Below are positions 7,599-15,127 of a stretch of DNA of 64,000 bases, in pieces (the first letter of the stretch is position 1; each line of letters begins with the position of its first letter). Source of the stretch: an uncultured delta proteobacterium. Lineage in GTDB: Bacteria; Desulfobacterota; Syntrophia; Syntrophales; UBA8958. The notes below the pieces were generated by a model, which saw only the letters and a program-made list of their open reading frames with translations, was not told the DNA's origin and made no database searches. A program made the position numbers and the translations under genes. The DNA lies in assembly GCA_903885795.1 (NCBI GenBank), contig CAISJV010000019.1, positions 82,763 to 146,762 on the forward strand, written 5' to 3'.

Positions 7599-9083
7599 TC
7601 ACTTTGTCGGAATCGGGACCGATGTCAGTAGATATTTCAGGTCATCGTCCTCAAAACGGAGTGACACGCCGACATAGGGTGACTGGTTACTCTTGTTGAT
7701 AAAATCATCCCATCCAGCGTTGAGATAGATATTCTTCAGGAGGCGCAATTCCCCCCCCGCCTTGAGGTGAGCATTACGGTCCGCAGCAAAATCGAAGGCC
7801 TCAAATGTCAGCTTCAGTCTATCCTTGAAGGACATGAAATCGAGTCCCGCGCCTCCTGTGGATTCAAACACACCGCCGCGAATGACGAAGTCCTGGTAAC
7901 GTTTGCCAATCTGGGCGTTAAAGAGAAGACCGCTCTTGTCCCATTCGGTAATCTGTGTGGTCGTACCGCCTTCGGGGGTGATATCCTTGACGGTCCGCCT
8001 TCCCCGAGGATCTGTAACCAGACCGAGGAGATAAAAATAATCCTGTCGCGGCTGGATTCTCAGATCAAGGTAGCTTTTCGCATCGCTCTTCTCAGTGAGA
8101 TATTCTCCCCGGTAACTAATAAAGGTCCGGAATTGATCGCTCTTATTAACAAACTTATTGATCCCGCCGAGGGTCTGATTAAGATTGTTGACCGTTTCGT
8201 CGTCATTGACGAGCTTCCCGAGGGTGCCCTGACCTTTGTTGATCTTATCCGAGACTTCCTGAAGACTGGCCATCGTCTTGTTCAAGCGGTCCGCCATCCC
8301 CTTGTCCTTAACAAGTTGCCCCACCGTCCCTTCCCCGCGACGGATACCGTCGGTAATGTCATTCAGAGAGGTAAAGGTCTTCTCCATCTGGCTGGAAGCC
8401 CCGCGCAGGCTCTCGATAACCTGGTTAATCTTGTCATCATTCTGGACGACAACCCGGTTCAGGTTACCCGTCAACTGTTTCGTATTCTCCAGCATGGCCC
8501 TGAGTGTCGCTTCGTTATTCACCACGACGGCATTGAGATTTTTCGTGAGAAGGCGGGTATTCTCCAGAATCGCCCCGATGGAGTCCTCACCCGTCTTCCC
8601 TCCCATGACCTTGCTCAGAGAACTCGATACCATCTTTACATCGTCGGCAATAGACGCTAACTGATTGAGGAGTCTATCTACATCCGCCTGGCGCTCCACG
8701 CGGGAGATGCTCTCGCCGGCCTGAAGATAGGCGCCCCCTTGCGTCCCCGGGAGGATTTCAATATACTTGTCACCGAGAATGCCGTGTGTCTTAATCGCCG
8801 CCGTCACATCCTTTTCCAGCTTGACTTCAGCGGGTAGGCGCAGAGTGACAAGTGCCTTGCCGTTTTTCAGTCGGATCTTTTCCACCCGGCCGACCTCTAC
8901 ACCCGCAATCTGCACCGCGGCATCATGCGATAAACCGGCCGCATTATCGAATTCAACTTCCACCATGTAGCCGCGTTTGAAGGTAAACCCCCGTTGACCA
9001 ACCTGGAAAGACATATAGCCAAGGACGATCAATCCGACCAGAACGAACAGCCCCACCTTGGCCTCGGAACTAATTGAAAACAT
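7599..9083 (-). CDS. mlaD: MlaD-like MCE protein with long helical segment and C-terminal predicted beta-barrel
   Basis: 494 residues, far longer than E. coli MlaD (about 183). Order: an N-terminal anchor helix (residues 10-28), one MCE domain (about 38-115, with GLSHDAAVQIAGVEVGRVEKI and a HGILGDKYIEI end), then about 180 residues of amphipathic helix with repeated motifs (TKNLNAVV, TGNLNRVV, NNLNQTLGG). From about residue 315 come roughly 180 residues of alternating beta-strands rich in Tyr, Gly and Asp, resembling an outer-membrane barrel. The helix could cross the periplasm to the barrel, as described for the long MlaD of Veillonella parvula. It is in an operon directly after mlaE and mlaF; no mlaC or mlaA is nearby. 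Confidence 0.85.
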   Translation of the reverse strand: MFSISSEAKVGLFVLVGLIVLGYMSFQVGQRGFTFKRGYMVEVEFDNAAGLSHDAAVQIAGVEVGRVEKIRLKNGKALVTLRLPAEVKLEKDVTAAIKTHGILGDKYIEILPGTQGGAYLQAGESISRVERQADVDRLLNQLASIADDVKMVSSSLSKVMGGKTGEDSIGAILENTRLLTKNLNAVVVNNEATLRAMLENTKQLTGNLNRVVVQNDDKINQVIESLRGASSQMEKTFTSLNDITDGIRRGEGTVGQLVKDKGMADRLNKTMASLQEVSDKINKGQGTLGKLVNDDETVNNLNQTLGGINKFVNKSDQFRTFISYRGEYLTEKSDAKSYLDLRIQPRQDYFYLLGLVTDPRGRRTVKDITPEGGTTTQITEWDKSGLLFNAQIGKRYQDFVIRGGVFESTGGAGLDFMSFKDRLKLTFEAFDFAADRNAHLKAGGELRLLKNIYLNAGWDDFINKSNQSPYVGVSLRFEDDDLKYLLTSVPIPTK

Positions 9084-9097
9084 TCATACCTCCCTAC

Positions 9098-9844
9098 TTA
9101 CATGATCCTGATCGGTCCCTCGATGCTGCCCGCAAGGAACTGCACGATTACAGGATTATCTGACGCCCGGATTTCTTCGGATGTTCCATACGCAATAATG
9201 TCCCCTTCGTAGAGCATGGCAATCTTATGACCAATCCGGAAGATGGACTGAATATCATGACTGATGACGACACAGGTCAGGTTGAAGTTCTGCTGGGTCT
9301 CAATAATCAGTTGATTGATGGCCTCGGCCATGATCGGATCGAGTCCCGTGGTTGGTTCATCAAAAAGAACAATCTGTGGATGCAGGGCAATCGCCCGAGC
9401 CAGGCCGACCCGTTTCCGCATGCCACCGCTCAGCTCTGACGGCATCTTTTCCTCCACCCCCGTCAAACCCACTGCCCGGAGCCGGTCCGCAACAATCTCC
9501 CAAATTTCTTTTTCCTTTATCTTGGCGTGCTCACGAAGCGGAAAAGCGACGTTTTCACCCACGTTCATGGAATCAAAAAGGGCGGCTTCTTGAAAAAGCA
9601 TCCCGAATTTCTTCCTTATTTCATTGAGTTCTTTGTCGTTGAGCTTCGTCATGTCCACACCATCGACGAGCACCTGCCCGGAGTCAGGCCTCATGAGTCC
9701 GATGATATGCTTGAGGAGCACACTCTTTCCCCCGCCGCTGCGCCCGATAATGACCGTGGTCTTACCATCTTCTATCTCCAGATTCAGCCCGTTGAGGACT
9801 TTCTGTTTACCAAAGGATTTATGGATGTCAACAAGTTTTATCAT
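9098..9844 (-). CDS. mlaF: Phospholipid transport ABC ATPase MlaF
   Basis: 248 residues, cytoplasmic ATPase of the Mla phospholipid transporter that powers the MlaE permease. Walker A GRSGGGKS, signature LSGGMRKR, Walker B IVLFDEP and the switch histidine in VVISHD are all intact. The Q-loop region LFQEAALFDSMNVGENV is typical of this family. It sits 12 bp downstream of mlaE and 14 bp upstream of mlaD on the same strand, the usual E-F-D order. Confidence 0.93.
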   Translation of the reverse strand: MIKLVDIHKSFGKQKVLNGLNLEIEDGKTTVIIGRSGGGKSVLLKHIIGLMRPDSGQVLVDGVDMTKLNDKELNEIRKKFGMLFQEAALFDSMNVGENVAFPLREHAKIKEKEIWEIVADRLRAVGLTGVEEKMPSELSGGMRKRVGLARAIALHPQIVLFDEPTTGLDPIMAEAINQLIIETQQNFNLTCVVISHDIQSIFRIGHKIAMLYEGDIIAYGTSEEIRASDNPVIVQFLAGSIEGPIRIM

Positions 9845-9856
9845 GAATCTTCACGC

Positions 9857-10636
9857 TTAAAACATCAGGGCCGTTAAAAAATAATCGCTGATGAGGATTG
9901 TAATGGAGGCCAGAACGACGGCTTCGGTGGTTGCCCGTCCTACACCTTCCGCGCCGCCACTGGTATTAAATCCCTTATAGCAGCCGACAAGGGACAGGAT
10001 GAGACCAAAGCAGGCCGCCTTGATCAGACCGTTATAAATATCATTCAATTCAACCATTTTCGTTATGTTCTTAATAAAAATACCGGAATTGATATTTAAA
10101 ATCTGCACCCCCACAAAATATCCGCCGAGGATTCCGACAAAGTCGCTGATAACAGTCAGAAAAGGAACCATGATGACGCCGGCGATAACACGGGGAACGA
10201 TAAGATATTGCACGGGATTGGCAGCCATGACATAGAGGGCGTCGATCTGCTCCGTAACCTTCATGGTGCCAAGTTCTGCTGCCATGGCCGATCCGGCCCG
10301 GGCCGTCACCATCAGGGACGTAAGGACTGGCCCCAGCTCTCTCGTCATGCCGAGGGCCACCGCCGAACCTACCATACTCTCGGCGCTGAACATCCGGAAA
10401 CCATGATAGCCTTGCAGGGCCATAACCATACCCGTAAACATGCCCGTCAATACTACCACAAAAATAGAACGGACACCGACGAATTCCATCTGTTTGAAAA
10501 TATTGCGCAGGCGCCAGGGAGGCCGGACCATCCAACTCAATACGGAAAGAAACAGGAGGATGATCCGGCCCATCTCTTCCACCGCGTGTAATACTGATTT
10601 CCCCAAAGAATCGAATATGGCTGCAAGGAGTCGCAC
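9857..10636 (-). CDS. mlaE: Phospholipid transport permease MlaE
   Basis: 259 residues, the MlaE/DUF140 permease length. Five or so membrane segments; conserved stretches include GMVLALQGYHGFRMF-like sequence, MTRELGPVLTSLMVTARAGSAMAAELGTM and a PFLTVISDFVG segment. It forms the membrane part of the MlaFEDB-type transporter that moves phospholipids between the inner membrane and the periplasmic bridge. The GTG start at 10636 immediately follows the TAA of the upstream ddl gene, so the two are tightly coupled. No STAS-domain MlaB is present in the operon. Confidence 0.93.
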   Translation of the reverse strand: MRLLAAIFDSLGKSVLHAVEEMGRIILLFLSVLSWMVRPPWRLRNIFKQMEFVGVRSIFVVVLTGMFTGMVMALQGYHGFRMFSAESMVGSAVALGMTRELGPVLTSLMVTARAGSAMAAELGTMKVTEQIDALYVMAANPVQYLIVPRVIAGVIMVPFLTVISDFVGILGGYFVGVQILNINSGIFIKNITKMVELNDIYNGLIKAACFGLILSLVGCYKGFNTSGGAEGVGRATTEAVVLASITILISDYFLTALMF

Positions 10637-11695
10637 TTACAGAGGCCCTCTTTTACCGTTATGGGCTTTAATAGCCGCGTCAATGACCCGGCTGATGAAA
10701 TCGGCCTGGGTAATGCCGGCGGCGGCGGCCTGATGAAACAGTACCGTCGAAGGCGTCATCCCGGGCAGGGTATTGGGTTCAAGAACGGATACCCTCCCAT
10801 CGGGACGGACAAACATATCAATGCGGGCGTAACCTTTGAGGTCCAGGACTTGGAAGGTTGCGATCGCCGTTTCCTGAATTTTTATCAGGACATCATCGGG
10901 AACCCTGGCCGGGGTCTTGTTTTCTCCCTGACCATACAGAAACTTGTCCTCCAAAGAAAGGATGTCGTCGGTCGGAACCGTCTCCGACGGTGTGAGAGCC
11001 AGCGGCGGATCGTCCCCCAGGACACCGCAGGTAACTTCCATTCCGGTGAGGAATTCCTCCACCAGAGCCACATTGTCCCAGGTGAAGGCGGACTCTATAG
11101 CCGCGGCGACTCCCTCAATGGAGACAACCTTTTTCACGGCGGTGCTGCACCCTTCCCTGGTAGGCTTGACAATACAGGGAAAACCTGTCTCTTTTTCCAC
11201 CCGGGCAAGAATCTTTTCCCGCCCTACCCCATCCCATGTCTTCCTGAAAACTGGAATAGTCACGGGGACGTCAAGACCGCTCATGGACAGGATACGGCGG
11301 CAGACATATTTATCCATTCCCAGTGCCGAGGCAAGAACCCCCGAACCCGTATAGGGAATATGCAATAACTCGAGGAGTCCCTGGATGCATCCGTCTTCCC
11401 CATACTTGCCATGCAGGCCAAGATAAACGAGATCGGTGCAGTCCTTCAGGGATTCATACGGAATCTGTCTGGCTTCCGTCTCCAGATCATCCTCGATGTC
11501 CCTGGTACTGTTTCTCATGAGGAGCTTCAAGGGAATATCCCAGAGGCGGGCCTGAGAGTCCATAAACACTGCCAAGGGATCGAATCTTTTTCGATCCATC
11601 TTGCTGAATATATTCCGGCCGCTCTCCAGAGAAACTTCTTTCTCCGAGGATACCCCCCCCATGATAACCGCAACTCTGAGCTTTTTCGATATCAT
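10637..11695 (-). CDS. ddl: D-alanine--D-alanine ligase paralogue with altered specificity triad
   Basis: 352 residues from the ATG at 11695, which aligns with the start of the neighbouring paralogue; earlier in-frame starts exist at 11707 and 11725. ATP-grasp ligase with the N-terminal SSEKEVSLESG (E15-equivalent), LHGKYGEDG and the metal-site LEPNTLPGMT. Two specificity residues differ from E. coli DdlB. The omega-loop Tyr216 (normally AKY) is Phe in SLEDKF, and Ser150 (normally EGSS) is Cys in REGCST. Tyr-to-Phe at this site is known from Leuconostoc D-Ala-D-Lac ligase and from DdlB mutants that gain ester-forming activity. It may therefore make D-Ala-D-lactate or another D-Ala-D-X product rather than only D-Ala-D-Ala. 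Second of two tandem paralogues in the operon. Confidence 0.85.
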   Translation of the reverse strand: MISKKLRVAVIMGGVSSEKEVSLESGRNIFSKMDRKRFDPLAVFMDSQARLWDIPLKLLMRNSTRDIEDDLETEARQIPYESLKDCTDLVYLGLHGKYGEDGCIQGLLELLHIPYTGSGVLASALGMDKYVCRRILSMSGLDVPVTIPVFRKTWDGVGREKILARVEKETGFPCIVKPTREGCSTAVKKVVSIEGVAAAIESAFTWDNVALVEEFLTGMEVTCGVLGDDPPLALTPSETVPTDDILSLEDKFLYGQGENKTPARVPDDVLIKIQETAIATFQVLDLKGYARIDMFVRPDGRVSVLEPNTLPGMTPSTVLFHQAAAAGITQADFISRVIDAAIKAHNGKRGPL

Positions 11696-11712
11696 CTCAC
11701 CTGCCATAATCA

Positions 11713-11753
11713 ACCCCATCCCCACCCTGCCTTCCCCTTAAAGGGAGGGAAAC
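11713..11753. repeat. Short repeat family C, copy 1 (CCCTT-AAGGG core)
   Basis: Pyrimidine-rich CCCATCCCCACCCTG followed by TTCCCCTTAAAGGGAGGG, a small imperfect hairpin between the two ddl genes. Similar sequences occur at 28324 and 29149. Confidence 0.35.
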
Positions 11754-11830
11754 ATGGAAACACTTCCCCAATTTATTCTCGCGGCGACGTGGAAATTGTC
11801 CGCATATTTCCCATATCGCCTATTGCCTTC

Positions 11831-12886
11831 TTAAAGCGGCCCTCTTTTCCCCTTGTGAATGGCGAGGGCGTTCTGAATCAATGCTGATATCATCATCGAC
11901 GGCAACATCCCGGCGCTGGCCGCCTGCTCAAAAAAGAATGAAGACGGGGCCATACCCGAGGATGAATTCGGATCGGTAATAAAAATCCTGCCATCATTCA
12001 GGTAGAAACCATCGATACGTCCGTAGGATCGAAAGCCGAGCACTTCAAAGGCTTTCGCTGCTTCCGCCTTGATTTTCGCCGCTGTTTCCAGGGGAATGTT
12101 TTTGGGCGGCGTGAATTTCCGGCAACGTCCCGGCATGTACTTGTCGTCATAGGTGTAAAAGGCGCTCTGGGGATAAATCTCTGTCAGATCCAGGGGCGCG
12201 ATCTCGCCTTCCCGCTCCAAAACGATACAGGAAAACTCGATGCCTTCGAGAAATTCCTCGATCAGCACCGCCCGGTCCCAGCGCAAGGCCTCTTTTATTA
12301 CCCCATCCAGATCGGCCATATCAGAAATTTTGCCTACCCCGACACTCGATCCTTCCCGGACCGGTTTGACAAAAAAGGGCAGGACAAAATTTTCCCGCAA
12401 CTTTTCCTGCACTCGCCCCGGCGCCCGCAACCATTCATCTTCATAGACAACCATACTTTTCGGGACGTCAATCCCCGCCGCCGCCAATATTTTTTGCTGG
12501 ATATGCTTGTCCATCCCCAGGGCGGACGCTAAAACCCCCGGTCCCGTATAAGGAATCCCGAGGAGTTCGAGGAGACCCTGGATACATCCGTCATCACCGT
12601 ATTTACCATGGAGGGAAATGAAGGCAAAATCAATGTTCTCTTTCAACGCTTCATAGGGCATCCTCTTGGCTTCGCTTGCCAAACGTTCCGTAATATCGAC
12701 AGTCGTATTCTGGGATACCAGTTGCCAGGGGATCTCCCAGAGACCACCATCGCCATCCATAAACAGCGGCGCTCCCTCGTAGCATTCCGGATCGAGATTG
12801 TCATAGACATTCCGACCACTGTTGAGGGATACCTCCCGCTCCGATGACATCCCCCCCAGGATGATACCCACCCGTAATTTGTTCAT
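11831..12886 (-). CDS. ddl: D-alanine--D-alanine ligase paralogue (first in operon)
   Basis: 351 residues, ATP-grasp fold. The specificity triad looks canonical: SEREVSLNSG (Glu15), REGSSVGV (Ser150) and TYDDKY in the omega loop (Tyr216). However, the metal-binding end is changed: TDPNSSSGMAPSS instead of the usual E-x-N-T-x-P-G-M-T, so the conserved Glu270 is Asp and the TxPG turn is lost. It is about 45-50% similar by eye to the next gene downstream, suggesting an old duplication with divergent roles. It makes the dipeptide for peptidoglycan precursors if active. It lies 19 bp downstream of the alanine racemase gene. Confidence 0.85.
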   Translation of the reverse strand: MNKLRVGIILGGMSSEREVSLNSGRNVYDNLDPECYEGAPLFMDGDGGLWEIPWQLVSQNTTVDITERLASEAKRMPYEALKENIDFAFISLHGKYGDDGCIQGLLELLGIPYTGPGVLASALGMDKHIQQKILAAAGIDVPKSMVVYEDEWLRAPGRVQEKLRENFVLPFFVKPVREGSSVGVGKISDMADLDGVIKEALRWDRAVLIEEFLEGIEFSCIVLEREGEIAPLDLTEIYPQSAFYTYDDKYMPGRCRKFTPPKNIPLETAAKIKAEAAKAFEVLGFRSYGRIDGFYLNDGRIFITDPNSSSGMAPSSFFFEQAASAGMLPSMMISALIQNALAIHKGKRGPL

Positions 12887-12905
12887 CAACCTTAAGCTGC
12901 CTTTC

Positions 12906-14864
12906 TTAAGAATCCCAGACGAAGGTCACACCGCTGTTCGGAAAAATCCAGGTATGATTCGGAGCCCGGAGACGTATATATTTGCCTTTTTCCCGAATGA
13001 CTTCCGGATAAGGGTGCTTGCCTGCGAAAAAACTCACCTCTCGGACATGCCGGAAACCCGTTTTCTCATAATTGAAGGAAATATCGAGTCCCCGGGTCGG
13101 ATAGACAACATAGACGGAAAAAATGTTGTTCGTCCGGGATTTCTTCGTAAATATCTCGATAGCCACTTCAACCTGGATATTGAGCTTTTCCCGCAGGGCC
13201 TCATGGCTGCACCAGACCTCATAACCCCGGGAGGTCATTTCAGTGCGGATGATTGGAACATCAATGTCATCGATACTTACCCTGGCAACGCGAAAATCCC
13301 TCTCCATCACCAGATTTTCCCCCCGGCTCATAAGCCAGCGGTATTCACACCGGGGATCTTCAAAAAACGCGGCCAACTGTTCCTCATCAAAGGCACAGCC
13401 AATGACGAAAGCGTCGTTTTTCAATGATTTTTTATAAGAGACCCGGGTGGTTACATTCAAGGCATCTTCGCGTCGGGCCGCCTTTCCATCTTTCCCTGCA
13501 TCGATCTCGGCGACGCTTATATCATAACGGAAGTCTTCCCGCAATTCCAACTGCCGATCCTCTTTTCCGAAGAGGGTCTCGAACATTTCGTAGTAGATTG
13601 CATCCCCTAATTCCTCGCTCCGGGCCCGGGTTTGAAAACACTGACGAATGATGCTGTCGATCCTGTCGATAGACCGCTCTTCGTCAGGGATATAGATGCG
13701 CCTCAGCCTTGGCAGAATAGTGTCCGCCTTTCCCTTATGGATAAACAACCGGGGCGCCCGCTTCCCTAGGGCACAAAGGATTTCATAGCTGATGCTACCC
13801 ACACGACCGGCGATTTCATTGGCAGAGATTGATTCCTGTCCCTGCCGTCCCATGAGAACGACCTCGTCTCCAACCTGGCAATCCGTAATACCGCTCACAT
13901 CTACAGTACACATATCCATGGAAACCCGGCCGATGACGGGTGCGCGCTTCCCCCGGATGAGAACCTCTCCCTGATTGGAAAGAATGACACCATAGCCATC
14001 GCCGTATCCTACCGGTATCGTTGCGATCCTGGTCGGCTTATCGGTGATGTAGGTACGATTGTAACCAATACTGTATCCCTTCGGAAAATCCTTCAGCAAC
14101 ACGATCCGCGTCTTGAAAGACATCACCGGCAACAGGTCCGCTTTGTCCCTTGTCTCCGGTGAAGGATAGATACCGTAGGACATGAGACCCGGCCTCACCA
14201 TGTCGAGATTGAACTGGGGGTAGTTCAGGATGGCGCCGCTGTTGGACATATGCCGGATAGGAATACGGATTCCCGCCTCTTCCAGTTGCGCGAGAAGACG
14301 ACTGAAAAGCTGTGCCTGCCCCTCGTTATACTCCAGAAGCGTCTCACTCGAGGAAAAATGGGTGAAAATCCCTTCTAGGATAAGATTCGGAAGGGCGAGG
14401 ATATCCCTGATGGTCTGAAATGCCTCGTAGTAAATGGTCCCCCCACGTCCCATACCCGTATCCACCTCGACATGAGCCGGTATCCGGACATGGGCCTTCT
14501 CACAGCGATCCTGGAGGGATCTTGCAAAATGCAGGTCGGAGACGGAAGGGGTGAGATTGTACTTGATGATATCGCCGATTTCCCCTTCCGGTGAGGGGCT
14601 GAGGATTACGATTGGCGACATTACGCCGCTGACTCGGAGCTGGACGCCCTCATCGGCGTTGGCCACCCCAAGATAGACGGCGCCGTTTTTCAGGGCCACC
14701 TCGGCAATTTCGATGGCCCCGTGACCGTAGGCATCCGCCTTGACCACCTGGAGGATCTTCACGCCCGGTCGGACCAGACGCTTCATCTCCTTCCAGTTCC
14801 TGGCAAAATGATCCAGGTCAACCTCGACCCAACTCCGGTATTTATGAACTTCCTGATAAGGCAT
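12906..14864 (-). CDS. alr: Alanine racemase with a large extra C-terminal domain
   Basis: 652 residues; ordinary alanine racemases are about 360-380. Residues 10-380 form the complete PLP enzyme: Lys42 in VVKADAYGHG (Schiff base), MGRGG after HVEVDTG, and the second catalytic base Tyr268 in SIGYNRTY, followed by IPVGYGDGY and RVSMDMCTVDV. It interconverts L- and D-Ala to feed the two ddl products encoded next. Residues about 385-652 are an added region: a charged helical linker, then a beta-rich part with YKKSLKNDAFVIG, ENLVMERDFRVARVS and a final APNHTWIFPNSG. I do not recognise this domain. The ribosome site is weak. First gene of the alr-ddl-ddl-mlaEFD run. Confidence 0.88.
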   Translation of the reverse strand: MPYQEVHKYRSWVEVDLDHFARNWKEMKRLVRPGVKILQVVKADAYGHGAIEIAEVALKNGAVYLGVANADEGVQLRVSGVMSPIVILSPSPEGEIGDIIKYNLTPSVSDLHFARSLQDRCEKAHVRIPAHVEVDTGMGRGGTIYYEAFQTIRDILALPNLILEGIFTHFSSSETLLEYNEGQAQLFSRLLAQLEEAGIRIPIRHMSNSGAILNYPQFNLDMVRPGLMSYGIYPSPETRDKADLLPVMSFKTRIVLLKDFPKGYSIGYNRTYITDKPTRIATIPVGYGDGYGVILSNQGEVLIRGKRAPVIGRVSMDMCTVDVSGITDCQVGDEVVLMGRQGQESISANEIAGRVGSISYEILCALGKRAPRLFIHKGKADTILPRLRRIYIPDEERSIDRIDSIIRQCFQTRARSEELGDAIYYEMFETLFGKEDRQLELREDFRYDISVAEIDAGKDGKAARREDALNVTTRVSYKKSLKNDAFVIGCAFDEEQLAAFFEDPRCEYRWLMSRGENLVMERDFRVARVSIDDIDVPIIRTEMTSRGYEVWCSHEALREKLNIQVEVAIEIFTKKSRTNNIFSVYVVYPTRGLDISFNYEKTGFRHVREVSFFAGKHPYPEVIREKGKYIRLRAPNHTWIFPNSGVTFVWDS

Positions 14865-14930
14865 AAGTTTATTTCTTTCCCTATTATCTCGATAAAATCA
14901 TAAATAAACTCGTAAAATTGGCCATAATCG

Positions 14931-15127
14931 ACGGCTTCGTAAAAAGATCCGCAGGCGAGGCGCGCACCGGCAAGGACTCATTGTTTTCTAATAAGCGCCC
15001 CGTCGCCCTGCCCAGGCAGGACTCCGTGATGCGCTCCCGGAACGCGAGGACTGAAGCGTACTTGGCGTACGCCGCAGGGACGAGTGATGCAGCGCAACGC
15101 AGCATCCGGGTCTTTTTACGAAGCCGT
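14931..15127. repeat. Inverted-repeat element family A, copy 1 (long variant)
   Basis: About 20-bp terminal inverted repeats, ACGGCTTCGTAAAAAGATCC and its near-complement, enclose 157 bp. The centre holds the family core GCGTACTTGGCGTACGC and GATGCAGCGCAACGC. This copy is 197 bp, about 70 bp longer than the others because of extra sequence in its left half. Its right end overlaps the TAA of the cyclase gene by one base. Confidence 0.8.
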
